From NCBI GenBank assembly GCA_910577925.1, contig CAJTOI010000009.1:1-64000 (forward strand): a DNA stretch of 64,000 nt, in the 5' to 3' direction. The translations under genes and the position numbers were made by a program. This document shows, piece by piece, positions 31,412 through 40,169 of this stretch; position 1 is the first letter of the stretch; every line of letters begins with the position of its first letter. This DNA is from an uncultured Roseburia sp. (lineage in GTDB: Bacteria > Bacillota > Clostridia > Lachnospirales > Lachnospiraceae). The notes below the pieces were generated by a model. The model did not search any database. It had not been told where the DNA came from and saw only the letters and a program-made list of their open reading frames with translations.

Positions 31412-32653
31412 ATGAATCAGAAGAACTGTATGGTCGCGCAGTCCGGCGGACCGACCGCAGCTATCAACGCCAGTCTCTGCGGTGTCATCGAAGGCGCTGC
31501 AGCCTCGGAGCACTACCACACTGTCTACGGCTCCCTAAACGGAATCACCGGCATTTTAAACAATAATCTGCTCAATCTCACCGAGCTTATGTCCGAAAAT
31601 CCGGATTACATGGATCGTCTTGCGCGGACCCCCGCGATGTTTCTGGGCTCCTGCCGCTATCGGCTGCCAGACTATCTGGACGACGATTCCCCCTATGTAT
31701 ATATCTTCCGGCAGTTCGAGCTTTACGATATTGAAGCATTTTTCTATATCGGCGGAAACGACTCCATGGACACCGTCTTAAAGCTGTCCGAGTACGGCAG
31801 AAAAATCAGCAGTCCCGTCCGCATTATCGGTATACCGAAGACAATCGACAACGACCTGTGCGAGACCGACCACACGCCCGGCTTCGGCTCCGCGGCAAAA
31901 TATATTGCGGCCTCTCTGCTTGAGATCGCGCACGACACGTTTATCTACGCCGTAAACAGCGTCACAATCGTCGAGATTATGGGCCGGGACGCCGGCTGGC
32001 TGACCGCTGCCGCCGCTCTCGCCAGAAACGAATACAACACGGCGCCCCATCTGATCTACCTGCCCGAGACGGTATTTGACCCCGAGGATTTTCTGCTTGA
32101 CGTCAAGCGGCTGCTCTACGAGCGCAGCAACGTGATCATCGCGGTATCGGAGGGAATCCGGGACGCGGACGGCAATTATATCAGCGCCTCCGAGCAGACG
32201 CATGACACGTTCGGTCACAGCCAGCTCTCCGGTGTCGGTAAAACGCTTGAATTTCTGGTGAAGGAGAAACTCGGCGTCAAAGTGCGCTCCGTGGAGATCA
32301 ACGTACTGCAGCGCTGTGCCGCGCATCTGGCCTCTCAGACAGATCTCGACGAGGCAGCCGCGCTCGGCCGAAAAGCCGTCGCGCTTGCCGGGGAAGGCGT
32401 GACAGCCTCCATGGTTACGATCCGAAGGACTTCCGATTCCCCCTACACCGTAACCTACGGCCACGCGGAAATCCGGCATATCGCAAACGAGGCCAAGTCC
32501 ATTCCCGCCGAGTGGATCAGCCCGTCCGGAAACGATGTCACGCAGCCTTTGATCGACTATCTGACCCCGCTGATCCAGGGTGAGTCAAACGTCACCTATG
32601 AAAACGGGCTTCCCGTTTATATGGATGTCAGTCATCTGGCAAAACATCCGTAA
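31412..32653 (+). CDS. pfp: Diphosphate-dependent 6-phosphofructokinase
   Basis: 413 residues. It phosphorylates fructose 6-phosphate in glycolysis. The donor is predicted to be PPi, not ATP: the motif that is GGDGS in ATP enzymes reads GGNDS (114-118), placing Asp where ATP enzymes have Gly, and the catalytic loop reads PKTIDND (142-148), with Lys where ATP enzymes have Gly. SGGPTAAINA at the start binds phosphate and MGRDAGWLT contacts substrate. Start MNQKNCMVAQSGGPT has AAGGAG six bases upstream. Its end overlaps the end of the convergent hydrolase gene by 26 bases. Confidence 0.93.
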   Translation: MNQKNCMVAQSGGPTAAINASLCGVIEGAAASEHYHTVYGSLNGITGILNNNLLNLTELMSENPDYMDRLARTPAMFLGSCRYRLPDYLDDDSPYVYIFRQFELYDIEAFFYIGGNDSMDTVLKLSEYGRKISSPVRIIGIPKTIDNDLCETDHTPGFGSAAKYIAASLLEIAHDTFIYAVNSVTIVEIMGRDAGWLTAAAALARNEYNTAPHLIYLPETVFDPEDFLLDVKRLLYERSNVIIAVSEGIRDADGNYISASEQTHDTFGHSQLSGVGKTLEFLVKEKLGVKVRSVEINVLQRCAAHLASQTDLDEAAALGRKAVALAGEGVTASMVTIRRTSDSPYTVTYGHAEIRHIANEAKSIPAEWISPSGNDVTQPLIDYLTPLIQGESNVTYENGLPVYMDVSHLAKHP

Positions 32654-33554
32654 ATTTTCCGATTTCCACCCATGCGCGCCTCGATTCGGGCAGCATTTTT
32701 GCCGCCATCTGAAAGACGTGGAACATGCCGTCGTAGATGCTTAAGCGCACTTTCACGCCCTGCTGTCTCGCTTTGGCCGCCACGCTCACCGAATCGGAGA
32801 GCAGCATCTCGTAAGAACCCACCTGGATGAGCATGGGCGGAAATTCTCTGAAATCGCCGAACAGCGGTGAGATAAACGCATCCATGGGATCGTTCTCCCC
32901 CACATATTCCTTATTATAAATCAGACTGTCTCTGGTATTGCCAAAGAGCGGGTCCCGCTCGTAATTCGTGTCGTAGGATTCGCCGCCGGCCGTCAGGTCC
33001 GTCCAGGGCGACATCGCCACGATACCGCACGGCAGCTGCTTTCCCTGCGCTTTCAGATAGTGGCAGAGCGCCATCGCAAGCCCGCCGCCGGCCGAATCCC
33101 CCGCCAGAATGATCTGGTCGGAAAACCAGCCCTCGGAGAGCAGCCAGCAGTAGGCGGCATAGGCATCTTCCAATGCCGCCGGATAGGGATGTTCCGGCGC
33201 CACGCGGTAGTCTGCGGTCAGCACGGACATCCCGTGACTCACCTCGCTGTAAAGCCCCGCAAACATGCGGTACGCGTTGCGCATGCCGCCCACGTAGCCG
33301 CCTCCGTGCAGCTGCAGAATCACCTTGTCCTCCCTCGGGTTCTCCTTCGGACAGAGCAGTTCCGCCGTAAACTCCCCCAGATCGATGACCTGCATCGTAA
33401 AATGGTCCGGGCACTTCCACGGCGGCTCCGTCTCCCCGATATGCCTCCTCAGTTCGCCGCTTTTTATTTTCTTTCCGATCAAATGATCGTTCGTCACCCG
33501 GGCTATCATATCGCGCATCACTCTTCCGCGGATGCTCGCTTCTGTCTCTCTCAT
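32628..33554 (-). CDS. Alpha/beta hydrolase, hormone-sensitive-lipase type
   Basis: About 308 residues with the HSL-family oxyanion motif LHGGGYVGG and the nucleophile elbow GDSAGGGLA, then Asp/His late (SYEMLLSDS and DGMFHVFQ). It should hydrolyse short acyl esters in the cytoplasm, as no signal peptide is seen. ATG at 33554 is preferred, five bases after GGAGG. It is the last gene of an operon with an alcohol-acetyltransferase-like protein and a zinc-ribbon membrane protein. An enzyme making esters and one cutting them in one unit suggests control of an acyl modification; the substrate is unknown. Confidence 0.87.
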   Translation of the reverse strand: MRETEASIRGRVMRDMIARVTNDHLIGKKIKSGELRRHIGETEPPWKCPDHFTMQVIDLGEFTAELLCPKENPREDKVILQLHGGGYVGGMRNAYRMFAGLYSEVSHGMSVLTADYRVAPEHPYPAALEDAYAAYCWLLSEGWFSDQIILAGDSAGGGLAMALCHYLKAQGKQLPCGIVAMSPWTDLTAGGESYDTNYERDPLFGNTRDSLIYNKEYVGENDPMDAFISPLFGDFREFPPMLIQVGSYEMLLSDSVSVAAKARQQGVKVRLSIYDGMFHVFQMAAKMLPESRRAWVEIGKFTDVLPDD

Positions 33555-33608
33555 CATTTCCTCCACACGTACACATTTAAGACCGAAAATTTAATTTTCA
33601 ATCCGATA

Positions 33609-34274
33609 TCACTTCATATGGAACCGCCGTTTCAGCTCCGTGCGCGCCTTGCGGTCCCCGATAATGAGCGTCCCGAGAAACAGAAACACCGAAGCCGCAT
33701 TCGCGGCAATTCCCAGCAGCAGCTGATTTGCCACTCCCTTTATCGAAAGGATCAGCGAAACCACACTGATCAGAATCATCACGATCTGCCACATCATATA
33801 GCTCTGCCAGTTTCTGCGGTTTGCAAACATCAGAAACAGAATGCCGACATCCGTGGCAATAATGCACGACGGCAGCACATACGTGACCGCCCAGCCCCTG
33901 TAACCCACCAGCAAATCAATCGCGATCAGCATCAGCACCGCAATCATCGTGAGTATGAAAATCTTGCTCCGATAGCCGGACTTTCCGAGAATGGCGTAGC
34001 GCAGCAGCAGATAGCCGTAGACTAACACAAGGCCCGTAATCAGGCTCCACCAGGTCTGCGACTCCAGGAGCACATTGGCCGCGATCAGCAGCACTTCCAC
34101 CACAATCGCCGAAAAAAGATAAATATTCGAAATCAGCATCAGCTTGCGGGTTACAAGCCGCACGGTCGGATACATGTTCTCGACCTCAACCGTCTGCTCC
34201 AAAATCGAATTGCAGAGCGGACAGCGCTCCGTCTCGTCTAATATCTCCACATTGCAATTTTTACATCTACTCAT
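33609..34274 (-). CDS. Zinc-ribbon membrane protein (DUF6320-like)
   Basis: 221 residues: an N-terminal zinc ribbon with CxxC-x10-CxxC (CKNCNVEILDETERCPLCNS), then six to seven membrane helices and a basic C-terminus (RKARTELKRRF). It overlaps the preceding acetyltransferase gene by 8 bases, which implies coupled translation. I recall this type as DUF6320, often found next to alcohol-acetyltransferase-like genes in Lachnospiraceae; that recollection needs a search. Its job is unknown; it might anchor or feed substrate to the acyltransferase at the membrane. Confidence 0.75.
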   Translation of the reverse strand: MSRCKNCNVEILDETERCPLCNSILEQTVEVENMYPTVRLVTRKLMLISNIYLFSAIVVEVLLIAANVLLESQTWWSLITGLVLVYGYLLLRYAILGKSGYRSKIFILTMIAVLMLIAIDLLVGYRGWAVTYVLPSCIIATDVGILFLMFANRRNWQSYMMWQIVMILISVVSLILSIKGVANQLLLGIAANAASVFLFLGTLIIGDRKARTELKRRFHMK

Positions 34275-35613
34275 AATTCACCCCGTTGCTCTCTATCTCA
34301 ACCGCAATCCCGTCGGCCGCGATTTTCCGGAAAAACCCGCGCTGCACCGACACATCCGCCAGATCATAGCTGAAGCTGAACACCAGCGTCGTGCCGTAAG
34401 AACAGATGGTCCCTTTTATATGCTGTCCCTTCGACATCGCCAGAAACGCATGAAACATTTCCACATAGGGCTGATATTCCGCGTCCACAGTAATGTTTCC
34501 GATATTTGTAACAGTCGCCGTATTCGCGAGCGCGGAGGCCGTATACACGAACCGCATCGCGATATTTTTAAGAAATAACGGCACGGCGCGGGCAAATACG
34601 TTCATCTGATTCGAGACATTGTAAGAAAAAACCTGTTCCAGATGCTCCGCGTTAATCTGGCTGTGCAGGCTCTCTCTCACCGCCATAAGCACCTCCTCGA
34701 AGGTGTATACTTCCTTCGTCGGGTGAAACTCCGTGGAAACCATCACGAAAAAGTTTTTCGTTGTGATCGAATTGAAATAGGGCCGCAGATTGACCGGAAC
34801 CGCCACGCGGATCGGCCGCTCGGACGGCATCCCCTTCATGCATTCCGTATACACGCTCCAGGTATAGACCCCCACCAGATATTCGTTGATGCTCACACCG
34901 TACCGGCGGCAGACCGCTTTGAGTTCGGGAATCTGCATATATCCGTGCATCACGCCGAATTCTCCCGCGGCAAGGGAATCCCCTTTGATCAGATAGGCTT
35001 TCTTCGTCTGATAGCCCTTATCGGCGCTCTTTCGATAATTTTTAAGGAAGCTGTCCTCGCGGTTCATCGAGGTGTCGCTGTTTAAAGAGTCCCCGACCTT
35101 CTCGCGCAGCTCCGGATGAACCAGCCGCAGATACTGATAGGTCAGCTCTTTTAAAAAATTGATTCCTCCCATGCCGTCCGTGAGCACATGAAATACCTCG
35201 AGATTAATCCGGTATTTATAGCAGGTCACGCGAAACATGTAGTTGCGGTTCTTATTCTGCTGGATAAACCGGCACGGAAACGTATTCTCCTCCCGCACCC
35301 GCGGCGCCGGCTTTCCGTTCTCCTCAAAGTAATACCAGAACACCCCGCGGCACAGCCGAAGGTTAAATCCGTCAAACTTCGGCAGGACGATATCCAACGC
35401 CTGCTGCAGCAGATCCCGCTGTATCAGCTCGTTTAACGTGACGCTGATCCGGTAGACATTGCTCATGCTCTCCCCCGCAATCACCGGAAATAAATGCGCG
35501 GTATTGTCAAGCCTGTCCCAGCGGATTTCGCGCGCCGCACCTCTGTTCTTTTTTTTATCGGACGGCTCATTCGGCACGTTCTCTGCCAAAGCCTTTGTGT
35601 TTTTCTTTTTCAT
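34267..35613 (-). CDS. Alcohol-acetyltransferase-like acyltransferase (condensation fold)
   Basis: 448 residues with a basic, Lys-rich start and the HxxxDG catalytic motif of the condensation/acyltransferase superfamily (EVFHVLTDGMGG). A later stretch RVAVPVNLRPYF resembles the DFGWG-side core of these two-lobed enzymes. The closest named group is alcohol acetyltransferase (AATase), which transfers acyl groups from CoA to an alcohol. ATG at 35613 is chosen over an upstream GTG. It is first in a three-gene operon behind a strong promoter and divergent from a FadR-type regulator that probably controls it. Substrates are unknown. Confidence 0.8.
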   Translation of the reverse strand: MKKKNTKALAENVPNEPSDKKKNRGAAREIRWDRLDNTAHLFPVIAGESMSNVYRISVTLNELIQRDLLQQALDIVLPKFDGFNLRLCRGVFWYYFEENGKPAPRVREENTFPCRFIQQNKNRNYMFRVTCYKYRINLEVFHVLTDGMGGINFLKELTYQYLRLVHPELREKVGDSLNSDTSMNREDSFLKNYRKSADKGYQTKKAYLIKGDSLAAGEFGVMHGYMQIPELKAVCRRYGVSINEYLVGVYTWSVYTECMKGMPSERPIRVAVPVNLRPYFNSITTKNFFVMVSTEFHPTKEVYTFEEVLMAVRESLHSQINAEHLEQVFSYNVSNQMNVFARAVPLFLKNIAMRFVYTASALANTATVTNIGNITVDAEYQPYVEMFHAFLAMSKGQHIKGTICSYGTTLVFSFSYDLADVSVQRGFFRKIAADGIAVEIESNGVNYE

Positions 35614-35642
35614 AGGCACTCTCTTTTTCGTATACTGCTCTT

Positions 35643-35671
35643 ATTATAAAATAAGATATCCAAAAAGACAA
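35643..35671 (-). promoter_or_regulatory. Promoter of the acetyltransferase operon
   Basis: Minus strand: TTGTCT (35671-35666), 17 nt, perfect TATAAT (35648-35643), about 30 bases before the start codon. Confidence 0.8.
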
Positions 35672-35701
35672 TCTGTGATGCAAATTTTCTGGCAATACCA
35701 C

Positions 35702-35730
35702 TTGCATTTCCGTTTTGAAACACCTAGAAT
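35702..35730 (+). promoter_or_regulatory. Promoter of the FadR-type regulator
   Basis: TTGCAT (35702-35707), 17-nt spacer, TAGAAT (35725-35730). It is back to back with the acetyltransferase promoter. Confidence 0.65.
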
Positions 35731-35778
35731 AGAATTTAGAAATACCGGAATTACGCAATTTTCTACTACATCTATGTG

Positions 35779-35789
35779 GCTGGACCAGC
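35779..35789. promoter_or_regulatory. Candidate operator for the FadR-type regulator
   Basis: Perfect palindrome GCTGGACCAGC between the regulator's promoter and its ribosome site. FadR-subfamily operators commonly contain a TGGT...ACCA core, so autoregulation is plausible. Confidence 0.4.
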
Positions 35790-35804
35790 AGAAAGGAATA
35801 CGCG

Positions 35805-36515
35805 ATGTTATTTAAAAAGCTAAGCGCCCCTTCTTTAAAAGAACTTTTTGTGTCGGAACTTGAGGGCATGATCTTGTCCGGGAAATTAGAAATCGGCGCC
35901 AAACTGCCGCCTGAGCGCGAGCTTGCGGAATCAATGCAGGTATCGCGCGCCGTGATTAATTCCGGTATCGCCGAAATGGAAAAGAAAGGGTTTCTTGTCG
36001 TAAAGCCGCGCATCGGTACGTTTGTCGCCGACTACCGCAGATACGGCACCGTCGAGACACTGGTCTCCATCATGAACTACAACGGCGGCATGCTAAGAGA
36101 CAGCGAAGTGCGCTCCATCCTTGAGGTGCGGATTCAGTTCATGAGCCTGGCCGCGACGCTCGCCATCGAGAATGCCTCTGACGCGGAGATCGAATCGCTC
36201 AGGCCCTACGCGGATGCCCTTGCGGAATGCACGGACCCGGAAGAGGCCGCCGCGCTGATCTTTCAATTCAGTCATGAGCTCTCGTTTATCAGCGGCAATT
36301 CTCTGCTCCCGCTGTTTTTTATCTCCTTTAAAACACTTGTCTGCCGCCTGTGGGTGCGCTATGCCGACAAGTACGGCATCGCCCCTCTCGCGAAAAGCGC
36401 AGCCGATATTTACCGGTATGTGGCGCTGCGCGATGCCAGAGGAGCCGTCGCCTGCATCACAGAAAACACACAGGAGAGCATCGACGGGACGCGCACCATC
36501 TACTCCCGGAAGTGA
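35805..36515 (+). CDS. GntR-family regulator, FadR type
   Basis: 236 residues: N-terminal winged helix-turn-helix (~10-75; LEIGAKLPPERELAESMQVS and a wing near GFLVVKPRIGTFVAD), then a helical FadR/FCD-like effector domain (~95-230). AAAGGAA lies six bases before ATG. It is divergent from the acetyltransferase operon, with promoters in the shared 190-base gap, so it most likely regulates that operon and itself. The ligand is probably an acid or acyl compound, by family habit only. Confidence 0.9.
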   Translation: MLFKKLSAPSLKELFVSELEGMILSGKLEIGAKLPPERELAESMQVSRAVINSGIAEMEKKGFLVVKPRIGTFVADYRRYGTVETLVSIMNYNGGMLRDSEVRSILEVRIQFMSLAATLAIENASDAEIESLRPYADALAECTDPEEAAALIFQFSHELSFISGNSLLPLFFISFKTLVCRLWVRYADKYGIAPLAKSAADIYRYVALRDARGAVACITENTQESIDGTRTIYSRK

Positions 36516-36563
36516 CGGTTTCCGGAATAAAAAACCCGTTAAACCGACTTTTATTTCATACAA

Positions 36564-36590
36564 AGGAGCCGGAAAATCACCCCGGCTCCT
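36564..36590. terminator. Convergent terminator between the regulator and ABC exporter genes
   Basis: 9-bp perfect stem AGGAGCCGG / CCGGCTCCT with a 9-nt loop, lying between two genes that face each other. The plus strand continues CTAAACTTCTCTTCTCTTTT. Confidence 0.75.
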
Positions 36591-36617
36591 CTAAACTTCT
36601 CTTCTCTTTTATCGTTC

Positions 36618-38375
36618 TTAACTCTGTACAAACTGGCTGTTATATAGCTTCGCATAAAACCCGCCTTTTTCCAAAAGCGCTTCATGTTTCCCCTGCTCGA
36701 TAATCTTTCCGTCTTTCATCACCAGGATCACATCCGCTTCGCGGATCGTGGACAGGCGGTGCGCAACGATAAAGCTCGTGCGCCCCTGCATCATCTTTGC
36801 AAAGGCATTCTGAATCTTAAGCTCCGTGCGCGTGTCGATCGAGGAAGTCGCCTCATCGAGAATCAGCATCGGCGGCAGACAAAGCATCACTCTCGCGATG
36901 CACAGCAGCTGTTTCTGCCCCTGCGAGAGACTTCCGCCGTCCTCAGTAATCACGGTGTCATACCCCTCCGGCAGACGCTTGATAAAGCTGTGGGCATGCG
37001 CGGCTTTTGCCGCCGCAATCACTTCCTCCTCTGCGGCTTCCGGTTTGCCCATCGCGATATTTTCCCGGATCGTCCCGCTGCGCAGCCAGGTTTCCTGCAG
37101 CACCATGCCGAAATTGCTCCGCAGGCTCTTTCTCGTCAGCTCCTTCATCGAAATCCCGCTGATGCGGATGACCCCCTCATTGACATCGTAAAAACGCATC
37201 AGAAGATTAATCAGCGTCGTCTTACCGCAGCCCGTAGGTCCCACGATCGCCACGCGCCAGCCCGGCTGCACAGACAGGTTAAAGTCCTCAATCAGATGCT
37301 GCTCGGGCGTATAGGAAAAGCTCACATGGGAAAGCGCTACCCTTCCGTCGGCATGGGAAAGCTCTGCGGCATCCCCGGCCTCCGCCGGCTCCGGCTCCTC
37401 CTCGATCAGCTCCAGCACCCGCGCCGCACAGGCAAGCGCATTCTGCAGCTCCGTAATCACACCGGAAATCTCGTTGAACGGCTTTGTGTACTGATTCGCA
37501 TAGCTCAAAAGACTCGCGAGCTGTCCGACGCTGATCCCGCCTGAAATTGCAGCGACTGCTCCGACCACGCCGACGACCGCGTACACAAGGCTGTTGACAA
37601 ACCGCGTACAGGGATTTGTGAGGCTCGAAAAGAAAATCGCGCGCAGCGAATATTTCTGCAGCCGCGCATTGATCTCGTCAAACTGCGCAAGCGCCTCCTC
37701 CTCATGCGCAAACGCCTGCACCACCTTCTGATTGCCCACCATCTCCTCAATCAGCGCCGTCTGCTCCCCTCTTGTCTCGGACTGCCGCTGAAACATCGAA
37801 AACGTGCGCTTTGCGATAAAGCTTGCCACCAGCAGCGACAACGGTGTGATAACCACCACGGCCGCCGTGATTTTCACATTGATGCCAAGCATAAAGAACA
37901 GCGTCACAAAAATCGTCAGAATACCCGTAAAAAACTGTGTAAAGCCCATCAGAAGTCCGTCCGCAAACTGGTCCACATCCGCAATCACACGGCTGACAAT
38001 CTCGCCGTATGAGTGCGCATCGATATACTTTAACGGGAGATGCTCGATTTTCCTGAATGCATCTCTTCTCACATCCCGGATAACATTGTAGGTAATCTTA
38101 TTATTGCAGGCGTTCATCACCCACTGCGCCGCCGCAGTCAGCGCGATAATCACCGCCATCCGCCTTAAAATCACAAAGATTCCGGCAAAATCGACCGCAT
38201 CTTTTCCCAGAATACAGTCGATCGCCTGTCCTGTCGCAATCGGAAGATAAAGCGTCAGCGCCACAATCACGGCGGCCAGCACGACAGAGCATCCCAGATA
38301 TCCCCAGTACCTTCGGATGTAACGCAGTACTTTGCCCATGGTTCCCCGCTGCTTTTCCGTCACTATATGTTTCAT
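36618..38375 (-). CDS. ABC exporter subunit B (catalytic half)
   Basis: 585 residues, six-helix membrane domain (~15-310) then ATPase domain: Walker A GPTGCGKTTL, signature SLSQGQKQLL, Walker B MLILDEATSS with the catalytic Glu intact. It pairs with the gene directly upstream: its ATG follows that gene's TAA without a gap. Such pairs (TM287/288, LmrCD type) export drugs or lipids; the substrate here is unknown. The signature SLSQG instead of SLSGG belongs to the partner's degenerate site or the canonical one depending on pairing. Confidence 0.92.
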   Translation of the reverse strand: MKHIVTEKQRGTMGKVLRYIRRYWGYLGCSVVLAAVIVALTLYLPIATGQAIDCILGKDAVDFAGIFVILRRMAVIIALTAAAQWVMNACNNKITYNVIRDVRRDAFRKIEHLPLKYIDAHSYGEIVSRVIADVDQFADGLLMGFTQFFTGILTIFVTLFFMLGINVKITAAVVVITPLSLLVASFIAKRTFSMFQRQSETRGEQTALIEEMVGNQKVVQAFAHEEEALAQFDEINARLQKYSLRAIFFSSLTNPCTRFVNSLVYAVVGVVGAVAAISGGISVGQLASLLSYANQYTKPFNEISGVITELQNALACAARVLELIEEEPEPAEAGDAAELSHADGRVALSHVSFSYTPEQHLIEDFNLSVQPGWRVAIVGPTGCGKTTLINLLMRFYDVNEGVIRISGISMKELTRKSLRSNFGMVLQETWLRSGTIRENIAMGKPEAAEEEVIAAAKAAHAHSFIKRLPEGYDTVITEDGGSLSQGQKQLLCIARVMLCLPPMLILDEATSSIDTRTELKIQNAFAKMMQGRTSFIVAHRLSTIREADVILVMKDGKIIEQGKHEALLEKGGFYAKLYNSQFVQS

Positions 38376-40169
38376 TTACCGCTCACCCCCAGTCGCTTCT
38401 CCAAACTGTGACTCATAGATTTCCCGGTACACCGCGCAGCGCCGCAGCAGTTCCTCATGGATTCCGATGCCCGCTACCGCGCCGTCCTCGAGCACGACAA
38501 TCTTATCCGCGTGACGGATAGACGCCGCGCGCTGGGATACGATAAACACGGTCATCTTCCCCTGCATTCTCTTAATCGCGCCGCGCAGCGCCGCATCCGT
38601 GGCAAGATCGAGCGCCGAGGCACTGTCGTCGAGAATCAGAATATCGGGCTTCTTTACGATCGCGCGCGCAATCGTCAGCCTCTGTCTCTGTCCGCCGGAA
38701 AAATTTTTTCCGCCCTGCTCTACGACGTAATCGAGCGCGCCCGCCTTTGACTCGACAAAGTCTCTCGCCTGTGCAATCTCCAGCGCCTCCATAATCGCTT
38801 CATCCGAAGCATCCGGATTGCCCCACTTCATATTATCTCGGATAGTACCGTGAAACAGCACGGCCTTCTGCGGCACGATTCCCACGTTTCTCCGCAGTTC
38901 TTTCAGCGCATATTCCCGCACGTCGCGCCCGTTTACGCGCACGCTGCCTCCCGTGGCATCATAGAAACGGGGAATCAGGTTTACCACGGAGGATTTGCCG
39001 GAGCCGGTTCCCCCGATGATTCCGACGGTCTCCCCGGGTCGGACAGCAAAATCGATATCCGAGAGCGCCTCCCCGCCGCCTCCCGCATACACCAGGCCTA
39101 CATGGGAAAATTCCACGGCCGGCACATGCATGTCGGCGCCGGCGTTTTCGGCCGCATCCGCACCCGATTTATCCGGTATGCCCGTTCCTGCGGCCGCCTC
39201 ATACGGCATTGTGCCGTCCGAAAGCGAGGATTCCGTCTCAAAAACAGACGCGATACGGTTCGCACAGGCCAGCGATTTATTTATATTGATAATCAGATTT
39301 GCAAGCTTTACAAGTTCGACTAAAATCTGGGACATATAGTTGACCAGCGCAACGACCTCTCCCTGCGTGAGAAAGCCCTCATTGACCCGGACGGCGCCGG
39401 TCCACACCAGCACAATCGTGGCGCCGTTTATCAGCACATACGTGAGCGGATTCATCAGCGCGGAGATTTTTCCCACAAAAAGCTGCACCTGCGTCAGCGC
39501 CTGATTCCGCTCCCCAAACTCTTCAATCTCGTCTTCCTCTTTGTTAAAAGCACGAATCACGCGGCTGCCCGTGAGATTCTCCCTCGTGATTCCAAGCACA
39601 CGATCCAGGGCCGCCTGCACCTTCTTATACAGCGGAATGCTGACCAGCATAATGCCGAACACCACGACGGACAGCAGAGGAATCACCACCACAAACACAA
39701 GCGCGGCGCGGATATCGATCGTAAACGCCATCACCATGGCGCCGAACACAATAAACGGAGAGCGCAGAAACAGACGCAGCACCAGATTTACCCCGTTCTG
39801 CACCTGATTCACGTCACTGGTCATCCGCGTGATCAGCGTGGAAGTCCCGACCGTGTCCATCTCCGAAAAAGAGAGACTCTCAATATGAGCAAACAGCGCA
39901 TGGCGGAGTCCCGTCGCAAAACCCACGGCCGCCTTCGCCGCAAAATACTGCGCAGTGACGGCGGACACCATCCCCACCAGCGCGAGCGCCGCCAGCACCA
40001 GACACATCCGCATAATGTAAGGCATATCGGCATTTGCCACACCGGCATCGATAATCGCCGCCATCACAAGCGGCACGGCAAGCTCAAAGGACGCCTCCAA
40101 CAGCTTAAACAGCGGCCCGAGCACACTTTCCCTTTTATAGTCTTTCAGGTAAACCAGCAACTTTTTCAT
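38376..40169 (-). CDS. ABC exporter subunit A (degenerate half)
   Basis: 597 residues, six-helix membrane domain then ATPase: Walker A GGTGSGKSSV, signature NFSGGQRQRL, Walker B ILILDDSASALD. The residue after the Walker B Asp is Asp, not the catalytic Glu, so one of the two ATP sites in the heterodimer is expected to be weak, as in known heterodimeric exporters. An Ala/Asp/Gly-rich insert of about 30 residues precedes the ATPase domain. Its start overlaps the stop of the PopT-like gene (ATGA), suggesting one operon of three genes. Confidence 0.92.
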   Translation of the reverse strand: MKKLLVYLKDYKRESVLGPLFKLLEASFELAVPLVMAAIIDAGVANADMPYIMRMCLVLAALALVGMVSAVTAQYFAAKAAVGFATGLRHALFAHIESLSFSEMDTVGTSTLITRMTSDVNQVQNGVNLVLRLFLRSPFIVFGAMVMAFTIDIRAALVFVVVIPLLSVVVFGIMLVSIPLYKKVQAALDRVLGITRENLTGSRVIRAFNKEEDEIEEFGERNQALTQVQLFVGKISALMNPLTYVLINGATIVLVWTGAVRVNEGFLTQGEVVALVNYMSQILVELVKLANLIININKSLACANRIASVFETESSLSDGTMPYEAAAGTGIPDKSGADAAENAGADMHVPAVEFSHVGLVYAGGGGEALSDIDFAVRPGETVGIIGGTGSGKSSVVNLIPRFYDATGGSVRVNGRDVREYALKELRRNVGIVPQKAVLFHGTIRDNMKWGNPDASDEAIMEALEIAQARDFVESKAGALDYVVEQGGKNFSGGQRQRLTIARAIVKKPDILILDDSASALDLATDAALRGAIKRMQGKMTVFIVSQRAASIRHADKIVVLEDGAVAGIGIHEELLRRCAVYREIYESQFGEATGGER

